DNA of 64,000 nt from Enchytraeus crypticus (taxonomy: Eukaryota; Annelida; Clitellata; Enchytraeida; Enchytraeidae), in contig CAJHZI010000200.1 in NCBI GenBank assembly GCA_905160935.1, positions 837,001 through 901,000 on the forward strand. The letters run 5' to 3'. The notes under the pieces are model-generated. The model made no database searches and was not told the origin of the DNA. It worked only from the letters and a program-made list of their open reading frames with translations. The position numbers were made by a program, and so were the translations under genes. Positions 24,670 through 31,879 of this stretch are shown here, piece by piece (positions within the stretch are counted from its first letter, which is position 1; each line of letters opens with the position of its first letter).

Positions 24670-27481
24670 CGAGAGTAATTTTGATGTTCATTAAGTTAGA
24701 AAGAGACAGCGGGAGAGTGAGACAGAGAGGGAAGAGCGAAATAGGAAGAGATAAGATAGATAGCTGCAGTACTTGCGTAGGAACTCTATGTAGAGATCTC
24801 TTCTCATCAGGCTCGCAGTGACGGCTTTGTAGTTGTGCAGCATGTTACGTATCGTGTTGTTAAGGGCTCCGTACATACATCTCTCCCCGTCAAACGTGTT
24901 CGCTTCACAGCGCGCGCCTACACCACAGTCACTAAAGATAGACAACTGCAAGCATCGCTTCAGCGAACATCGCAATATAGTATGCAAGACTGTATGCAAT
25001 CAACCATACCCACTAATACAAAACGTATTAACTAAAAATTAAATCTTAAATCTACTGCCCTTTTTTAAGAACACGGTGAGCACCGTATGCGGAATGAATA
25101 CGATATAATAAATAAATAATAATAAATAAATAATAATAAATAAAGGTTTAACGTCCGTTTCCTCATCCAGGGATGATGTCAGGGAATGTATGGAAGGGAT
25201 TTGAACGATCGTTTATCGGACCATACAGGAAACTATCTCAATGAGCGTCACTGAACTTTTGTTTATTTGATTTGATTTTACATAATACAAGATTGCTTTA
25301 TAATAGTACACTCATATAATCATCATCTCTTTAATTCCAGTCTACTTAATAAGGGTCGGGATGCGAATAGACTTTCTCCAATCCTCTCTGTCTCACACCA
25401 TATCATCAGACAGTCCCCTATTTTTCACGTAATTCTTAATCACCGCATCCCATTTTAATTGTGGTCTACCTCTCTCTAGCTTAACATCCAGCTCTTCCCT
25501 CCAAACTATATTTACTACATCTTCACCTGCCTTTCTCACAACATGCCCATACCATCTCAATCTCGACTGAGCCAACCTATCCCCGATCCCCTCAACATTC
25601 AAATTCATCCTCACATATATTTTCCATTCTGTCCTTCCTAGTTTTACGCACACAAGATGCAACATTCTTATTTCTGACACGTGCAAACTCTGAAAATGTT
25701 CCCTTGTTAGTACAATCATATAACAGGGTTGCCACCACTTTTCCAAATTTTAAAATTCCAGAAGTAAATCGCGTATATTCTTTTGTTATTTTACAGACTT
25801 TAAAAAGTAAATTAATCCAGGGTTTTTGAAGAGTATCTGAGCGACCATCAATGTTATTATACAATTATATAATATGGTACTTGACGTCAGTTAATAATAC
25901 GCATAATAAAATGAACTACTTAGATAACAGCTTTCACGATGTGCTGTATCACGATAGATGCTTCGGTACTCTGCAGCGACAGTTTCGGCTTTAGGCCTTT
26001 CTTAAATTTAGGATTTGAATTTGTTGCGCAGTACCTTTACGCTCCACAACCTTGCGATCTTCTTCGTCGCTGTTCTGTTTATTTTCCTTTCATCATAGCG
26101 CGAATGAGCTCCTCGCTCAACTGCAGCATGGACTTGTTCATATCTACAGCTGTTGTGGACTTATTTATATCTACAGCCGTCATGAACTTGTTTATATCTA
26201 CAGCCGTCATGAACTTGTTTATATCTACAGCTGTCATGGACTTGTTTATATCTACAGCTGTCATGGACTTGTTTACATCTACATCTGTCATGGACTTGTT
26301 TATATCTACAGCTGTCATAGACTTGTTTATATCTACAGCTGTCATGAACTTGTTTATATCTACAGCTGTTGTGGACTTGTTTATATCTACAGCTGTCATG
26401 GACTTGTTTATATCTACAGCTGTCATGGACTTGTTTATATCTACAGCTGTCATGGACTTGTTTATATCTACAGCTGTCATTTGTTTATATCTACAGCTGT
26501 CATGGACTTGTTTATATCTACAGCTGTCATGGACTTGTTTATATCTACAGCTGTCATGGATTTGTTTACATCTACAGCTGTTGTGGACTTGTTTATATCT
26601 ACAGCTGTCATGGACTTGTTTATATCTACAGCTGTCATGGACTTGTTTATATCTACAGCCGTCATGGACTTGTTTATATCTAGAGCTGTCATGGACTTGT
26701 TTATATCTACAGCTGTCATGGACTTGTTTACATCTACAGCTGTTGTGGACTTGTTTATATCTACAGCTGTCATAGACTTGTTTATATCTACAGCTGTCAT
26801 GGACTTTTTTTATATCTACAGCTGTCATAAGACCTGCCGCAAGAACTGCGTCATATACCCCGCGCTGCGCAAATAATGATTTTTCAAGAGGAGTTTCCAC
26901 CAGCATTTTACTATTTACAGAGAAGCCACTTTCGACACTTGCATTGCCATGGGACATGACGAGAACACCCTCGCCTACACACCACAAGACAAATAATTCT
27001 GGATCCTCTCAAATAACGGTGTAGAAGAAGTTATCCAAACGCATCTTTAAGGCTACCTAGCCGTTAAATTCAACTTTCAAATCGGCAGCAGCTTTGACGC
27101 ACAGACTTAAAACTGAAGGTTTTTCACAGCATCACAAGTGGTTGCGAAGAAATGGTTGTACTCACTCAAAATCTGTACAAATTCCCCGTTCGTGTTTCGC
27201 TTAGTGGGCGATTTGTTGCAATCCATTTAGGGACAGAACATGATATTGCTTTAACGACTCTTTAACGATTTCAGTGGGCTTCTCGAAACTATTTTTGAAA
27301 CTGTTGCAACCAGAAAATCGACATACTGATTCCTGAATTTCATTTTCTCCCAATCACTGACCAGGCCATTGATTAAGCTTTCTGTGCAGCCACACCTATA
27401 GCAACCAACTTCTGTGTAGAGACGTCTAACGTCCTTTGAGCCTACTTAAATCTTCATTTAATCTATTATGGTCTACACACG

Positions 27482-27548
<67 letters not shown>

Positions 27549-29357
27549 CCATATTTGTTTATATTGATTATGGATGAGTTGCTTAAGGGAGTTATTAAGG
27601 AGGCCTCATGGCGCATGCTATTTGCAGATGATCTGGTGATAGTAGGAGATACTGTGGAGAAAGTCAGCAAGATATTGGAAAACGCGAGAGAGGCATTGGA
27701 AAGTAAAGGATTGAGGGTAAATATGGAAAAACGGAGCATTTGGAGAGTAGATGGAAGGGTGAAATGATAAACGGAGATAGAGTAATAAGTTAGGGTGTGA
27801 AGCTAAAGAAGGTAACAGATTTTAAGTATTTGGGGTCTGTAATAGAGGATAATGGGGAGCTGGAAAAGAAGGTTACTAGTAGGATTCAGGCTGGATGGGC
27901 AAAGTGGAGGGCTGCTAGTGGAGTGTTATGTGATAGGAGAATCCCACTAAGACTGAAAGGCAAATTTTATAGTTCTGTGGTAAGGCCAGTAATGATGTAC
28001 GGTTCAGATATTCGGATGGTGATGGGTCCGGGTTGCCGAAGAATATTCCAATCGTAGACTGCACGCGTCGTCAAAGGCGACAAGGCTCTAAGATAAAAAA
28101 AAAACGTCAGAAAAGGCTTTCTGTTGGTGAGCGCCTAGGCTCTATAAGTTCCTGCAAAATATTATAAAACAAGTAGAAAATTTAAAGGGATTGACTAATG
28201 ATACGGTATGGCACAGAGAGGAGAAGGTCTCTTCGTATCTCGACCGTAGCTAAACTGGGATTCTAGGGAAAATGATGATGATGATGAAATAAAGTTTACT
28301 AATGAGAAAGCAAAGACTGACAAACCATTAGTCAATAGATATCTGACCAGCTCTTCATGACCGCACAGACAAGCATAGTATCTGTTAAAGCAATAATAAA
28401 AGTTAAAACTTTACTAGCGTCTAGAATTCTAAAAAAGTTCAATTATAACACAACTTATCGTGGTTTGCTTATATTATATGTTGCAAGATCCAACGCGGTA
28501 TCTATTGCAATCTATTAAAGGCATCAGTTACACTTCAACGGATCGAGAGCTTTGTAGTCTAGTGGTTTAGCGTCAGGCTGTGGATTGAGACATCTCATGT
28601 TCGGTACCGGTCCTGCCACGTTTGCTGACATTGACTTTAAATTTTAAACACTAAGGTTTATGCTCAAGTTTAGGGTTAGGTTTAGGGATTAGGTTTATGG
28701 TTTGGGCTTTAAAATTTATAATATACATGCATGTTAACAAAAGGCTGCTGCGCTGAAACCATGCTAACCACGCGAGTTGTGCAATAGTTTGCGAAATTTC
28801 ATCAGAACTCCAACCACAAGTTAAAACTTTTAGTCGTAACTCTCATTTAAATGTGAAGCAAGCAACTAATTGATTGCAGTTCTTAAAGCTCGTACCTTTC
28901 AGCTTTCATTTAATGAAGCATGGTCATATGGAATATGTCATATATCTTTTCTACTATAAACAATTAAACGTAAACTTCAATAAACTATAAAAGTAATATT
29001 AATAAATTCCATAAATCCGGACTTTCATTGAAAGTCCGTGGAGCTGCGAAGATCTCAAATTTTCACTCAAAAATTTCGGTTCAAACGTTTTGAGTGAACA
29101 GATTTGAAGGGTTATATGGTGCCATTAATATGATCATATTTGGGTGAGGAAAACGACGTTATATATCGCACATTCTCAGCTAGGATGGAAGCTGCACTCA
29201 ATGCGCTGCTGTTGCCTTTACTGAAATTTGTGATATCGCTGATTTGCACAAGTTACTAAGAGTAATTAGAAGATGATAACAGGTGAATGCATACAGTGGC
29301 GTGCTGTCCCATTTATCTCGAACATTCAAATCCACCTCTCTTTGTTCCAAGAGTTGC
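5468..29357 (-). CDS. ABTB1: ABTB1 orthologue, ankyrin and double BTB/POZ domain protein (11 exons joined, first exon not found)
   Basis: Eleven minus-strand exons join in phase with GT-AG borders: 29357-29295, 28381-28326, 24917-24773, 24048-23889, 17424-17379, 15609-15493, 14472-14348, 13455-13363, 11622-11428, 9869-9669 and 5674-5468, 1408 bp in all, about 469 codons (human ABTB1 478). Order of parts: ankyrin region ([19 protein letters not shown]-like), first BTB ([23 protein letters not shown]), linker, second BTB ([32 protein letters not shown]), then [15 protein letters not shown] and the end LNLDA. Family knowledge: ABTB1/BPOZ is a cytosolic BTB adaptor reported to bind eEF1A and linked to PTEN growth control and ubiquitination. 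The exon with the start codon and about 20 residues was not located. Introns carry LINEs, a piggyBac fragment and tandem arrays at several acceptors. I am very sure of the family. Confidence 0.95.
5690..6800. repeat. Degenerate (ACAATA)-type minisatellite, split by a LINE
   Basis: Units like acaatacaac and cacaatac fill 5690-5895 and again about 6320-6360 and 6600-6800. An L2-A fragment (5905-6330) sits between. The left part abuts the acceptor of ABTB1 exon 12; in the transcript it is rich in UGUAUUG. Confidence 0.7.
5905..6330 (+). mobile_element. L2-A LINE 3' end
   Basis: Sequence for [14 protein letters not shown], then [13 protein letters not shown], and a 3' UTR with GCTCGCCGGCTTGATTTTG. 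Nearly the same as 43960-44950 without the insertion that copy carries. It ends at a TTGTTGTTA-type tail. Confidence 0.8.
6800..7600. other. No recognised feature (ABTB1 intron 11)
   Basis: Very AT-rich intronic sequence. I see no frame or repeat I can assign. Confidence 0.5.
7590..8235 (+). mobile_element. RTE-like LINE fragment, reverse transcriptase C-terminal half
   Basis: Frame 7613-7855 carries the RT box [20 protein letters not shown]. After a frame shift near 7856 the catalytic YADD position reads LAAD, then [16 protein letters not shown] third frame (7964-8257) gives [20 protein letters not shown] and [17 protein letters not shown], typical of RTE-like LINE C-terminal regions. Pseudogenic. 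At about 8236 it joins a different LINE without a break, so it is 3'-truncated. Confidence 0.85.
8236..9490 (+). mobile_element. CR1/L2-like LINE, endonuclease and start of RT linker
   Basis: Begins with [17 protein letters not shown]-like text, the N-terminal endonuclease box. The open frame 8499-9335 holds [23 protein letters not shown] and NSDHAIINF, the APE-type endonuclease motifs including the catalytic SDH. Frame 9328-9582 continues into a linker with [16 protein letters not shown] and stops before the RT. Likely a truncated copy; two stops or shifts (about 8490 and 9335) are visible. Confidence 0.85.
9669..9869 (-). CDS. ABTB1: ABTB1 exon 11
   Basis: Acceptor ctgtgtag before CTGACAGAG, donor CAG/GTTCAC, phase 0 at both ends, 67 codons. 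Carries [18 protein letters not shown] and [17 protein letters not shown], aligned with human YDVLSVADMYLLPGLK and RLARLEDQCTEYM, the C-terminal half of the second BTB domain. Confidence 0.95.
9870..10555. other. No recognised feature (ABTB1 intron 10)
   Basis: Non-coding, AT-rich. Nothing assigned. Confidence 0.5.
10556..10840 (+). mobile_element. tRNA-derived SINE, family U, copy 1
   Basis: GCTGTTCCTGAGGTCCTGAG and ATCAATTCCCGGTG start a block that ends CCTTTCGGGCTTCTGACTTT and AACGTTAAACCCACAT. The inverted counterpart is at 14040-14230, with similar order of segments, so this is a dispersed repeat. Head is tRNA-like only by the B-box-like segment. Confidence 0.55.
11428..11622 (-). CDS. 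ABTB1: ABTB1 exon 10
   Basis: Acceptor tgtgtgtgtag before GTGTTTTTC, donor GAG/GTCAAC, phase 0 at both ends, 65 codons. [18 protein letters not shown] aligns with human AFFCGRSDYFRALLDDHF and [13 protein letters not shown] with THVLYYMYSDHTE. It is the core of the second BTB domain. An acceptor at the later ctcag would break the phase with exon 9. Confidence 0.95.
11614..12590. repeat. About 30-bp GU-rich minisatellite on the exon 10 acceptor
   Basis: About 32 units of the type caacagtacaaacacctccacacacacata (plus strand), 28 to 32 bp each. On the minus strand each unit reads TGTATGTGTGTGTGGAGGTG or close to it, copying the exon 10 junction TGTGTAG/GTGTTT. All six frames are largely open because of the unit content; none is taken as a gene. 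Confidence 0.95.
12620..13070 (-). mobile_element. piggyBac-like transposase fragment
   Basis: Minus-strand frame 12880-12698 encodes [30 protein letters not shown] and [15 protein letters not shown], which match the conserved piggyBac/PGBD core around the second and third catalytic aspartates (YLDNFF is typical). Flanking pieces lie in other frames with stops, so it is a broken copy within ABTB1 intron 9. No inverted termini were found. Confidence 0.8.
13363..13455 (-). CDS. ABTB1: ABTB1 exon 9
   Basis: Acceptor ttatgtgtag before ATGATGTGTGAG, donor CACAAG/GTTCTC, 31 codons, phase 0. Reads [20 protein letters not shown] and then ERFRCHK, matching human ELPFPCPDGFNSCPDICF and SFLCHK, the start of the second BTB domain. 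It is too short for simple frame calling; phase with both neighbours and the peptide match support it. Confidence 0.93.
13441..13735. repeat. Degenerate 18-21-bp minisatellite on the exon 9 acceptor
   Basis: Units like cacatatcatctacacata repeat irregularly. On the minus strand they read TATGTGTAGATGATATGTG, copying the exon 9 junction TATGTGTAG/ATGATG. The array starts on the junction itself and extends into the intron. Confidence 0.85.
14040..14230 (-). mobile_element. tRNA-derived SINE, family U, copy 2
   Basis: Inverted, diverged counterpart of 10556-10840: GTCAGAAGTCCAAAGGGCTT, then AGGTGAATGTCTCAGA and CCGGGAATTAATCCC. Confidence 0.55.
14348..14472 (-). CDS. ABTB1: ABTB1 exon 8
   Basis: Acceptor acgtgtgtatag before AATGCACT, donor CAG/GTAACG, 125 bp, starts in phase 2 and ends in phase 0. 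[18 protein letters not shown] aligns with human KPGTCVKVLTIEPPPADP, the linker between the two BTB domains. Confidence 0.93.
14508..14900 (-). repeat. Dispersed repeat R3, copy 2
   Basis: Close copy of 3115-3490 with the same segment order, including GAGGTGGTTTCCCATTGCC and CACACCCGAGCACAACAC. It lies just upstream of ABTB1 exon 8. Confidence 0.7.
14900..15492. other. No recognised feature (ABTB1 intron 7)
   Basis: AT-rich intronic sequence; I could assign no element. Confidence 0.5.
15493..15609 (-). CDS. ABTB1: ABTB1 exon 7
   Basis: Acceptor acgtgtgtatag before CACGACTTG, donor TTCG/GTCTGT, 117 bp, joins the G of exon 6 and gives G to exon 8. Encodes [19 protein letters not shown] and [12 protein letters not shown], matching human RLDIGVEHVSDCERLAKQC. 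This is the end of the first BTB domain. Confidence 0.95.
15584..15850. repeat. 63-bp tandem repeat duplicating the exon 7 intron-exon junction
   Basis: Copies align at 15584, 15647, 15710 and 15773 with exact 63-bp spacing, plus a partial end. Each unit contains the first 26 exon bases (CACGGCTTGAGGTAGCTGTG-like), the acceptor GTGTGTATAG and 37 bp of intron. The rightmost copies lie in the intron, upstream of the real junction. Confidence 0.95.
15884..15942. repeat. (TA)n microsatellite
   Basis: Uninterrupted TA tract beside an RTE-like fragment. Confidence 0.95.
15945..16475 (-). mobile_element. RTE-like LINE 3' end
   Basis: Minus-strand text includes GKELLTK-type and LLERVGTE-type segments, and the block TCCTCATTTGTAACCTTTTG is shared with 48290 and 52315. 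Equivalent copies at 48150 and 52020 carry the clearer peptides. Broken and partial. Confidence 0.8.
16475..16765. other. No recognised feature
   Basis: AT-rich gap between two LINE fragments. Confidence 0.5.
16765..17215 (-). mobile_element. LINE RT C-terminal fragment
   Basis: On the minus strand: [40 protein letters not shown] and [12 protein letters not shown]. This is the C-terminal signature of endonuclease-type LINEs. It is a different family from 15945-16475 by sequence. Confidence 0.8.
17379..17424 (-). CDS. ABTB1: ABTB1 exon 6 (46-bp micro-exon)
   Basis: Acceptor tctgtttcag before GTTTCACCC, donor ACAG/GTGATC, 15 codons plus one base. Encodes [15 protein letters not shown], matching human [16 protein letters not shown]. 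It enters in phase 0 from exon 5 and its last G is completed by CA of exon 7. Found only by peptide matching. Confidence 0.93.
17425..18155. other. No recognised coding feature (ABTB1 intron 5)
   Basis: A diverged R3-like stretch is possible at 17460-17640 (aatcacttcacaaaaaaagctacg and following). The rest is AT-rich and unassigned. Confidence 0.4.
18155..18920 (+). mobile_element. RTE-like LINE 5' part, endonuclease
   Basis: Starts near [17 protein letters not shown], the N-terminal box of RTE/BovB-like endonucleases. Frame 18554-18901 encodes [48 protein letters not shown] and [13 protein letters not shown], with the catalytic SDH present. Upstream frames are interrupted. The copy stops before the RT. 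Confidence 0.85.
19216..20082 (+). mobile_element. CR1-like LINE, reverse transcriptase, left half of split copy
   Basis: RT boxes in order: [87 protein letters not shown] and [16 protein letters not shown]. There are stops at several positions (for example about 19340, 19650, 19818). The element is interrupted at about 20082 and resumes at about 21807. Confidence 0.9.
20083..21806 (+). mobile_element. LINE family E inserted into the CR1-like LINE; RT frame open
   Basis: The frame 20135-21565 (476 codons) is uninterrupted and holds [61 protein letters not shown] and [11 protein letters not shown], so the RT active site is intact. The 5' part with the endonuclease is missing, so it is 5'-truncated. 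The 3' end is AATAAAAAGGTA followed by a (TA)n tail to 21806. A related copy lies at 52430-54365 on the minus strand. The clade is not assigned. Confidence 0.88.
21807..22370 (+). mobile_element. CR1-like LINE, right half of split copy
   Basis: Continues 19216-20082: [20 protein letters not shown], then [18 protein letters not shown]-like text and [20 protein letters not shown], the C-terminal domain seen in CR1-like and Rex-like LINEs. Frame-broken after about 21905. Confidence 0.88.
22370..22780. other. Unassigned; possible SINE fragment
   Basis: A short B-box-like segment GGGGTTCAAATCC at 22710-22722 suggests a SINE remnant. Nothing else is recognised. Confidence 0.35.
22780..23480 (+). 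mobile_element. LINE family D, C-terminus and 3' UTR
   Basis: Degenerate frames include [20 protein letters not shown] and [14 protein letters not shown]. The 3' UTR has GTCAGCTAGATAGAGCTCAA and TGACGGCCGTT, also present inverted at 31995-32070 and 51920-51990. Confidence 0.6.
23503..23565 (+). mobile_element. SINE family S tail
   Basis: CCGTCACTGACATCGCTTTC then GAGGAAACTGACGTTAACA. Only the 3' tail is present. Confidence 0.65.
23580..23805 (+). mobile_element. RTE-like LINE 3' tail ending in (GA)n
   Basis: AGAGGCAGGCCGTAGTTAGG, ATCCACTCATAAGAGGACA and GGACAGGCCAATAGGTATTG parallel the end of the RTE copy at 57140-57330. It ends in the (GA)n tract 23726-23800. Confidence 0.7.
23889..24048 (-). 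CDS. ABTB1: ABTB1 exon 5
   Basis: Acceptor gttgtgatag before ATTGTTAGAG, donor AGCAAG/GTCTGT, 160 bp. Its first base completes the Lys codon from exon 4. Encodes [18 protein letters not shown] and [18 protein letters not shown], aligned with human LLEQGIHSDVVFVVHGK and VHRCVLGARSAYFANML, the core of the first BTB domain. A nearer AG would drop the LLE residues conserved in ABTB1, so the outer acceptor is preferred. Confidence 0.95.
24042..24285. repeat. Minisatellite on the exon 5 acceptor
   Basis: Irregular units of about 38-57 bp such as caacgatctatcacacccca and gggttcattttaacaacttc. On the minus strand units contain GGTGTGATAGATCGTTG or close variants, copying the exon 5 junction GTGATAG/ATTGTT. 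Confidence 0.85.
24340..24405. repeat. Short tandem duplication
   Basis: The segment gtgaacccggggttcagttt occurs twice in a row (about 24350-24395). Confidence 0.7.
24613..24672. repeat. (GA)n microsatellite
   Basis: GA tract with few interruptions in ABTB1 intron 4; related tracts end RTE-like LINE copies elsewhere in the window. Confidence 0.9.
24773..24917 (-). CDS. ABTB1: ABTB1 exon 4
   Basis: Acceptor gtggtgtag before GCGCGCTGT, donor CGCAA/GTACTG, 145 bp. Its GC completes the Gly begun in exon 3. Encodes [19 protein letters not shown] and [20 protein letters not shown], nearly identical in pattern to human [19 protein letters not shown], the end of the ankyrin region. Confidence 0.96.
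25125..25215 (-). mobile_element. L2-B LINE 3' tail
   Basis: The (aat)n run and AAAGGTTTAACGTCCGTTTC match the extreme 3' end of the L2-B copies at 38180 and 54395, in the same orientation. Confidence 0.7.
25330..25730 (-). mobile_element. LINE RT C-terminal fragment
   Basis: Minus-strand frame 25746-25393: [39 protein letters not shown] and [17 protein letters not shown] and RGRP are the usual LINE C-terminal marks. A family different from the RTE-like copies with WIGHILRG. Confidence 0.75.
26079..27440 (-). pseudogene. hAT-type transposase remnant with expanded 27-bp coding repeat
   Basis: The minus-strand frame starting about 26987 encodes [20 protein letters not shown] and [19 protein letters not shown], which looks like the C-terminal hAT dimerisation region (SHGNAxVERGFS). 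It then runs into about 26 copies of a nine-residue unit MTAVDINKS and ends near [16 protein letters not shown]. Two units have lost or gained bases (near 26475 and 26805), so the frame changes twice inside the array. Upstream, 27000-27440, matching text ([11 protein letters not shown]) is found between stops. It lies in ABTB1 intron 3 and is unlikely to be expressed. I am moderately sure of the hAT assignment. Confidence 0.65.
26130..26832. repeat. 27-bp minisatellite (26 copies)
   Basis: Unit cttgtttatatctacagctg plus tcatgga, very homogeneous, with single-base variants (gtcatgaac, gttgtggac). Long frames on both strands arise from the 27-bp (nine-codon) period. Confidence 0.97.
27486..27545. 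repeat. (TA)n microsatellite
   Basis: Uninterrupted TA tract at the 5' border of a LINE fragment. Confidence 0.95.
27545..28080 (+). mobile_element. LINE RT fragment
   Basis: Frame 27468-27767 after the TA tract reads [36 protein letters not shown] and [16 protein letters not shown], with an intact FADD box. After a shift near 27765 comes [20 protein letters not shown] and [14 protein letters not shown]. The copy is truncated on both sides. Confidence 0.88.
28326..28381 (-). CDS. ABTB1: ABTB1 exon 3 (56 bp)
   Basis: Acceptor gctttaacag before ATACTATGC, donor AATG/GTTTGT. Its first base completes Leu from exon 2 and its last G joins GC of exon 4. Encodes [18 protein letters not shown], nearly identical to human [18 protein letters not shown], an ankyrin repeat. 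It is shorter than usual frame-calling limits but the match and phases are exact. Confidence 0.96.
28548..28740 (+). mobile_element. tRNA-derived SINE, family T, copy 2
   Basis: GTAGTCTAGTGGTTTAGCGT is an A-box-like head, GGTACCGGTCC stands at the B-box position, and the body holds AGGGTTAGGTTTAGGG. Counterpart of 1960-2175. Confidence 0.6.
29295..29357 (-). CDS. ABTB1: ABTB1 exon 2
   Basis: Acceptor gtttatatag before GCAACTCTTGG, donor CCACT/GTATGC, 63 bp. Encodes [20 protein letters not shown], matching human [20 protein letters not shown]. Its first base is the third position of a codon started in the missing exon 1. I searched upstream by eye to about 31 kb for the N-terminal peptide and did not find it. 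Confidence 0.95.
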
Positions 29358-29867
29358 CTATATAAACAAACATATATCAGCGTAATCATTTTATTAGCAC
29401 AACTGAGCCAGAGCTTGACATCAAAAGTGAGGGTTGAAGAAATTTCTGTGAAAATCTCACAGTCGCCTTGAACCATCAGGTCGAACAAGACTTCTGGTAA
29501 CTGCGTAGACAAAACTCCTCCACTCTACTCTACCAAGTGGTTGATCGAGAGGGAGAGAACGAGAGAGAGACACAGAGAGAGGGAGAGAGGGAGAAAGGGA
29601 GAGTAATTCAAAGTAAAGTAATTCAGCAGTAGATATAATAGATATAATCTTTGTTTACTGGACATTCAAATATAGACCGACACTCATGCTTTCGGTGGGT
29701 TATCTCCCTATCATCCTCTTCATTCCTGGCTACTATCTATTATCAAACTTATGTCATCTACATTACGAATATTGCATATCCCTCAATTGCCAATTCCAAA
29801 TGCATCAGTATTTTCAATTTAGTTTTAAGGACTGACCAACATTGAACAGTCATTTAACATTGCTGGC

Positions 29868-30005
29868 TGGAGCCAGTGGCGATGTCGATAAGCTATTATA
29901 CCGCGGATCAGTATGTGCGGGGTTCAAATCCTAGGCTCGCCCGTCACTGACATCGCTTTCGAGTGAGGAAACTGACGTTAACATTTGCTTTACATTAGCT
30001 TTTTT
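29868..30005 (+). mobile_element. SINE family S, full copy
   Basis: A-box-like GGCGATGTCGATAAGC, B-box GGGGTTCAAATCC about 40 bp later, then CTCGCCCGTCACTGACATCG and the tail GAGGAAACTGACGTTAACA. tRNA-derived head with an LINE-like tail. Confidence 0.8.
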
Positions 30006-30955
30006 TGATCAACATAGAGAACTCTTATTAAGTGGGTGAGGTGCTCTGGTACTCCCATGGATCATACTAAAGCTTGATAGTCACAGACAAACCCTTACCG
30101 TAGAAAATAAAACTATAGTACACGTCTTGAATATAATTATTCTCTCTGTTACTCGTATACACAATGCATATTGAAAAAGTAATCTCTAGTCCCTCTGTAC
30201 CTCCTGAATGCGACTTGTGAATCGGCAATTTATTCTCATTATTCTCATGCAATAGGATACAACTGAGCCATCTGAAAATTTGAGATTAAGAAGAAACCAA
30301 TTTGATTCCGATGTTTACCATCTGGTGACATCCACGTATATAATCATCTATTGTACAGACATGAAACTGACGTTATCATCAGCTTTACAGCTTTTTACAT
30401 ACTAACAAAAAGAGATAATAATTAATCAGTTTATGTAGAACATGTAACAGACGACAAGCAGACTTGTTTTGAAATTATTATACTTAATTAAAGTTAACAG
30501 AATCGACCTAAAGTCAGATTAAATAAAAAAACTATGATGTTACTAACTGAACTTTGATCAAATCACCACGCCTGCAGGCCAGAAACAATTCATTTGTGTC
30601 CATGGCGACATATGATCCTCTAAGTCATAGATTCAACGTCGTGCTAATCCAGGTCAATAAAAGCCTTCGAAGCTCCACATAGAACCATAAATTTTAAAAA
30701 TTACAAACTTACGAGGGTGTACACGTCTGTTATTAGTACACTTAAAAATTATATGCAACCTAAAAAGTTACTTAATGCACTTTACTAGACTTCTTTCTTT
30801 CTCTTGATACCTCTTTGACAATTGTAACCTACACTAGAAGGCTGTACTTTCAAAAAAGCTGGCAGAGCGTTCATTTTGAAATTAAAATAAGTACAGTATA
30901 GGCCTACTAAGTCTTTTTGAATTTCAAAGTGATTACCAGAGAAGTTGCGTCTACG
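30005..30955. other. Mostly unassigned intergenic sequence
   Basis: Only a short SINE S tail is visible at 30359-30396 (GAAACTGACGTTATCATC). No frame with a recognisable product. Confidence 0.45.
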
Positions 30956-31150
30956 GACATGACGTATAGACGTAATGTCCATAGACGTTCATTCTCTTAT
31001 GCTGCACCCACAATCTGGAACTCTACCTATTTATCTTCGCTCATGTTCTTCTCTTTCAACTTTAGTAAGCTTAAGACTTACCTTTCCCCACGGTAGCAAT
31101 GCTGTCTGCGCTTGCGTCATGCGACTTTTAGAAATCCTTGAGCCATGCCA
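30955..31150 (+). mobile_element. L2-B LINE C-terminal fragment
   Basis: RRSFSYAAPTIWNST followed by FSKLKTYLSP, the same C-terminus as at 38400-38480 on the other strand. Confidence 0.7.
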
Positions 31151-31870
31151 CGTTTAAAATCATTCCGGTGCCTATGCTGAGCGATGTAATAATGAAAGAA
31201 TGCAAGGGAATTTAAGAGTTCATATCAGAGGAAATATCAGAAACAATACAACGATGCCTAGATGAAGTGATTAATTTCACGATGCTGCTTTTGTGTTCTT
31301 TTATAGCTGACACTTACAGCAAGCCTAGAACAATTCGAGGTTCATCATTCACAGCTTGATTTTAATGATTGAAACATCTACAGGACAATAAAAGGGGTAC
31401 CCAGTATACACGTTAGATAATGTATATACGCTACAAAATGTTTAGAGTGTTACATATATTGGCCATTCATCTGCTGCATCTGAAATGTTAATTACATGTG
31501 CACATCACACCAAAAAATTACCTACTAATAGGAGTAGGTATTTTTTGCAGTGTAAAGGGGGAAGAGATGTTATGAGAAAATAGATATAAAATTTTTTTAA
31601 AAGTCACTTTGGCAAAAAGTATTTTAAAAGTAGTTTCTACACACAATTTTATTCATTTCTAAAATACTTTGGAAAGGCATTTTATTTTAGTATTTTACAT
31701 CTAAGTTGTTATACAGAAAAACTGATGTTAATGAAATAGCGAAAATTATGTTGGTGCTATTGGTGTTATAAGCCTTCATGACTTAACCAGTTGATTCAAA
31801 TTACACAATTTTGTAACTAATTATTAACTCATGATGACCTAATAAAAAAACTCAGGATGAGCTAGAGAGA
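31150..31870. other. Unassigned, with one 36-bp palindrome
   Basis: AAAAAATTACCTACT and AGTAGGTATTTTTT form a hairpin around aatagg at 31513-31549. Otherwise AT-rich and without features. Confidence 0.5.
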
Positions 31871-31879
31871 GAGAGAGAG

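Noticed and set aside
25939-26876. Plus-strand frames of 278 and 274 residues rich in LFISTAVMD
   Set aside because: Opposite-strand readings of the 27-bp array; only the minus frame connects to a recognisable hAT-like segment.
28670-28730. Telomere-like TTAGGG variants
   Set aside because: Only a few degenerate units inside a SINE body that recurs at 2040-2100; not a telomeric array.
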